NCBI RefSeq assembly: GCF_003012745.1
Contig: NZ_PXYK01000007.1
Location: forward strand, 62,001-126,000
DNA length: 64,000 nucleotides
Origin: Kumtagia ephedrae
GTDB lineage: Bacteria; Pseudomonadota; Alphaproteobacteria; Rhizobiales; Rhizobiaceae
Direction of reading: 5' to 3'
Part shown: piece after piece, positions 61,262 to 64,000 of the stretch
Position numbering within the stretch: the first letter of the stretch is position 1
How the letters are laid out: each line of letters opens with the position of its first letter
Notes under the pieces: generated by a model
Seen by the model: the letters and a program-made list of their open reading frames with translations, nothing else
Told to the model about the DNA's origin: nothing
Databases searched by the model: none
Position numbers and translations under genes: made by a program

Positions 61262-62260
61262 ATGCATCCTGACCCGAAAACCCAGCGAGAGCCAGCCGCG
61301 AAGCGGCGAATCGAGGCGCTCGACCTCGCCCGCGGCCTCGCCCTCCTCGCCATGGCGATCTACCATTTCGCCTGGGATCTCGAATTCTTCGGCTATGCGC
61401 CGCCGGGCATGACGGCCGTCGGCGGCTGGAAGCTGTTCGCCCGCTGCATCGCCTCCAGCTTCCTGTTCCTGGTCGGCGTCAGCCTGGTGGTGGCGCATGG
61501 CCGCGGGATACGCTGGCCGGGTTTCCTGCGCAGGCTGGCGATGATCATCGCCGCCGCGGCGGCGATCTCCGCCGTCACCTATGTCGCCGTGCCGGACGCC
61601 TTCATCTTCTTCGGCATCCTTCACCAGATCGCCCTGGCCAGCCTGCTCGGCCTCGCCTTCCTGCGTCTGCCGCCGCTCCTGACGCTTGCGGCAGCCGCCT
61701 TCGTCATCGCCCTGCCGCTCTTGTTCCGCTCTACAATCTTCGACCATCCGGCCTTGCTGTGGCTGGGGCTGTTCGAGAGCAGGCCGCGCTCCAACGACTA
61801 CGTCCCGCTGTTCCCCTGGTTCGGCGCGGTGCTCGCCGGTATCGCCCTGGCGGGAATGGCGGCCGCCGCCGGCCTGTTCGACCGGCTCGCAACAATCCGG
61901 TTCGGCCGCTGGTCGACCCCGCTGCAGTTCATCGGCCGCCACAGCCTCGCCTTCTACCTGATCCACCAGCCGGTGCTGATCGGCGCCGTCTGGCTGTTCT
62001 CCCAGATGCTTCCGCCTGCGATACAGCCTCCGGAGGTACGCTTCCGCGCCTCCTGCGAGGCGACATGCGCGCAAGAACGCGACGCGGCGTTCTGCACGCG
62101 CTATTGTGCGTGCATGCTCGGCGAACTGGAGACTACGGGCGACCTGCCCAGCATCTTCGCCGGACGACAGGATGAGGATCTGCGCGAACGCGTCTCGGGC
62201 ATGGCCGGACTGTGCACGGCGCGCGCCGAGGACAACGAGCTGGAGGATACCGCGCCGTGA
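61262..62260 (+). CDS. DUF1624/HGSNAT-like membrane protein
   Basis: A 332-aa membrane protein with about seven to eight helices. The start RRIEALDLARGLALLAMAIY followed by HFAWDLEFFGYAPPG is typical of DUF1624 (acyltransferase-like). FGILHQIALASLLGLAF and RHSLAFYLIHQPVLIGAVWL are also family segments. The C-terminal 75 residues are soluble and carry six cysteines in EATCAQERDAAFCTRYCACM and nearby, which is unusual and may form disulfides or bind metal. The stop overlaps the next start (GTGA). Confidence 0.82.
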   Translation: MHPDPKTQREPAAKRRIEALDLARGLALLAMAIYHFAWDLEFFGYAPPGMTAVGGWKLFARCIASSFLFLVGVSLVVAHGRGIRWPGFLRRLAMIIAAAAAISAVTYVAVPDAFIFFGILHQIALASLLGLAFLRLPPLLTLAAAAFVIALPLLFRSTIFDHPALLWLGLFESRPRSNDYVPLFPWFGAVLAGIALAGMAAAAGLFDRLATIRFGRWSTPLQFIGRHSLAFYLIHQPVLIGAVWLFSQMLPPAIQPPEVRFRASCEATCAQERDAAFCTRYCACMLGELETTGDLPSIFAGRQDEDLRERVSGMAGLCTARAEDNELEDTAP

Positions 62261-62721
62261 CGCCACCCAACCGCTTTCCCTGGCCGCCGGTGATCTATCT
62301 CGCGGCGATCGCCGTCAGCATCGTGCTCGGCATCGTCTATCCCCTGCCGTGGATCACCGGACCGCTGTCCGACCTGCTGTTCGCCGCCGGCTGGCTGGTG
62401 GTCGCCGCCGCGGTCGCCGTCGAGGTCGCGGCCTTCCGCGCCTTCTCGCGCGCCAGGACGACGGTCATGCCGACACGCGTGTCGGAACATCTGGTGACCA
62501 CCGGACCGTTCGCCTTCACCCGCAACCCGATCTATCTCGGCAACACCGCGCTCACCATCGGCATCGGGCTGATCGTCGGCAGTCTATGGTTCCTGCTCTT
62601 CGCTGTGCTCGCAGCGGTGACCACGCAGAAGCTGACGATCGAACCGGAGGAAAGACATCTGGAGGCGCGCTTCGGCAAGAAGTACCGCGACTATCGCGCC
62701 CGCGTCCGCCGCTGGCTGTAG
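62257..62721 (+). CDS. Isoprenylcysteine methyltransferase-like membrane protein
   Basis: A 154-aa protein with about four helices, of the ICMT/PEMT-like methyltransferase family. The SAM-contact region reads LVTTGPFAFTRNPIYLGNTA, then IEPEERHLEARFGKKYRDYR, both typical. GTG start with ribosome site GGAGG, overlapping the upstream gene. The acceptor is unknown. Confidence 0.88.
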   Translation: MTPPNRFPWPPVIYLAAIAVSIVLGIVYPLPWITGPLSDLLFAAGWLVVAAAVAVEVAAFRAFSRARTTVMPTRVSEHLVTTGPFAFTRNPIYLGNTALTIGIGLIVGSLWFLLFAVLAAVTTQKLTIEPEERHLEARFGKKYRDYRARVRRWL

Positions 62722-62742
62722 AGGCGGCGAGCTGCGCCGCCG

Positions 62743-64000
62743 TCAGGGAATCGCGAAAATCCTCACCTCGCGCTCGATGCCGCGCAGCGCCAGATCCTGT
62801 GAGACCGGCGTCAGCCTGTTGGCGGCGAGCACGCCGGCCGAATGCTCGTCCTCGACCACCGCGCTTGTGACGAAGATCGCCTGCGAGGTGGCGAGCCCCT
62901 GCACCCTGGACGCGATGTTGACGGTCTGGCCGAAATAGTCCTGCCGGTCGTTCATGGTGACGGCGATGCAGGGGCCCTCATGGACGCCGATCTTCAAGAG
63001 CAGATCCTCGCGGCCGCTGTTCTCGTTCAGCGAGCGCATCGCGTCCCGCATCCTGATCGCCGCCGCGACGGCCCGGTCCGGCGTCGGAAAGGTCGCCATC
63101 ACCGCGTCGCCGATCGTCTTGACCACCGCGCCGGCTTCCGAGGCGACGATCTCCTGCAGCACGCGGAAATGCGCCTGCACCATGTCGAAGGCGTTCAGGT
63201 CGCCGACACGCTCGTAAAGCTCGGTCGAGCCGCGCAGGTCGGTGAACAGGAATGTCAGGCTGGTGATCTTCAGCCGCTGGTCGACCGCCACCGTATCGGT
63301 GCGGTAGAGATCGCGAAACGTCTGGTTGGTCAGCAACTGCTTGGCGGTCAGGAACGGCCGCCGCCGCCCGAGCATGTCGTGCAAGGCATGGCCGGCGATG
63401 AAGACCGCCGGCAGGACGCGTATGTCGGTGCGGTTGTCGATCGCAATGCGAAGCGGTCCGGGCTGCATCTGCAAGGTCTGGTTCTGCGAATGCTCGCGGT
63501 CGTAGATCAGCGCTAGATTCTGCCGCTCGCGCGTCGGCTCGCCCTTCACGTCGATGAACTGCACGCTGTGCGTCACCGGTTCGAAGACGATGATGAACTC
63601 GGCTGGCAATTGCAGCGCCAGCACCATCTTCTCGCCCGCCGGAACCTCGACGGCTTCGATGACCATCTCGTCGATCGCTTCGGCGTAACCATCCTCCGGC
63701 AGGTCGACGCCGGAGCCCCAGTAAAGCTGCCTGAGATATTCGAGCATCGGCAGCGTTTCGGGATTGTGGGCGGCGATGCGGCGCACCCTCGGGCTCACGG
63801 TGAACGTCACCTCGACCATCTCGTCGAGCGTCGGTGAATACCCTTCGGCGCAGAGGGTGCAGACATATTCTTCCTTGGTGACGGTCTTCAGGGTGGCACC
63901 GCTCTCCAGCACGCCGCCGCAGCCGGGGCAGAGCACGTTCCACGCTATGTCGAACACGCCGAGCGACGCGCCATGCAGGAAGCCGGCGACGGTCCGCTCC
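62743..64000 (-). CDS. Class III adenylate/guanylate cyclase with zinc-ribbon-like region, 5' end missing
   Basis: The gene runs past the window edge: the frame is open to 64000, with GTG at 63957 only an internal codon. About 419 residues are seen. Order: a CPGC...CTLC zinc ribbon, a DUF5939-like middle domain, then the cyclase domain with first metal Asp in FLFTDLRGSTELYERVGD, second in TIGDAVMATFPTP, and QTVNIASRVQGLA (transition-state Asn/Arg). It should make cAMP or cGMP. It is a soluble signalling protein. Confidence 0.87.
   Translation of the reverse strand, partial: ERTVAGFLHGASLGVFDIAWNVLCPGCGGVLESGATLKTVTKEEYVCTLCAEGYSPTLDEMVEVTFTVSPRVRRIAAHNPETLPMLEYLRQLYWGSGVDLPEDGYAEAIDEMVIEAVEVPAGEKMVLALQLPAEFIIVFEPVTHSVQFIDVKGEPTRERQNLALIYDREHSQNQTLQMQPGPLRIAIDNRTDIRVLPAVFIAGHALHDMLGRRRPFLTAKQLLTNQTFRDLYRTDTVAVDQRLKITSLTFLFTDLRGSTELYERVGDLNAFDMVQAHFRVLQEIVASEAGAVVKTIGDAVMATFPTPDRAVAAAIRMRDAMRSLNENSGREDLLLKIGVHEGPCIAVTMNDRQDYFGQTVNIASRVQGLATSQAIFVTSAVVEDEHSAGVLAANRLTPVSQDLALRGIEREVRIFAIP

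Overview
The window is GC-rich chromosomal DNA from an alphaproteobacterium of the Hyphomicrobiales (Rhizobiales), most like Mesorhizobium, Aminobacter or a related Phyllobacteriaceae genus. The basis is a RirA iron regulator with cysteines at 91, 99 and 105, a hemP-hmuSTUV haem locus, a PutA/PutR pair, a CbtB-CbtA cobalt transporter and large intergenic palindromes of the kind rhizobia carry. The genus is an inference. I saw no tRNA, rRNA, CRISPR array, phage or insertion sequence.

Layout. 0-8.4 kb is a sulfur region: the end of cysA, a four-cysteine Rrf2 regulator, an FAD/NAD(P) protein, a luciferase-type flavin monooxygenase, three small or unknown ORFs (two of only 50 and 52 aa), and cystathionine beta-synthase plus a gamma-lyase-type enzyme (reverse transsulfuration). 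Three promoter regions here share a 17-bp palindrome, (T/C)CTA-N9-TAGA, which I propose as the Rrf2 operator. 8.5-16 kb holds a coxS-coxL-coxM-like molybdenum hydroxylase (form II, so the substrate is probably not CO), then a FIST-domain sensor, a hybrid histidine kinase and a LuxR-type response regulator. Three gaps in this block carry degenerate heptamer repeats arranged as inverted repeats. 16-18.6 kb has a DNA alkylation-repair-like protein, a MaoC protein, a phasin and an acetyltransferase.

18.7-27.1 kb is iron and haem: rirA with candidate RirA and Irr sites, hemP-hmuS-T-U-V, a divergent TonB haem receptor with a candidate RirA box in the shared promoter region, and an IsdG/HmuQ-like monooxygenase beyond an intrinsic terminator. 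27.2-33 kb has putA/putR flanked by two toxin-antitoxin modules (DUF5615/DUF433 and GNAT/DUF1778). 33-45.4 kb has a dihaem peroxidase with a YtkA-like partner, sugar and semialdehyde enzymes, an AEC permease, a histidine phosphatase lacking its nucleophile, an alpha/beta-hydrolase-like TPR protein, a class II aldolase, cutC and an SDR/TetR pair.

45.5-50.9 kb is the tetrameric sarcosine oxidase operon soxBDAG, with a perfect 46-bp inverted repeat between soxB and soxD. 51-64 kb has a DUF2336 protein, a MaoC/CoA-ester-lyase pair, flavin enzymes, a cobalamin-riboswitch operon (cbtB-cbtA-cobP-cobO), chaC, a GbcA-like Rieske oxygenase, an aldo/keto reductase, two membrane proteins and a class III cyclase cut by the window end. 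GbcA-like demethylation, sarcosine oxidase and reverse transsulfuration could connect betaine, one-carbon and sulfur metabolism, but the genes are scattered and this link is inferred.
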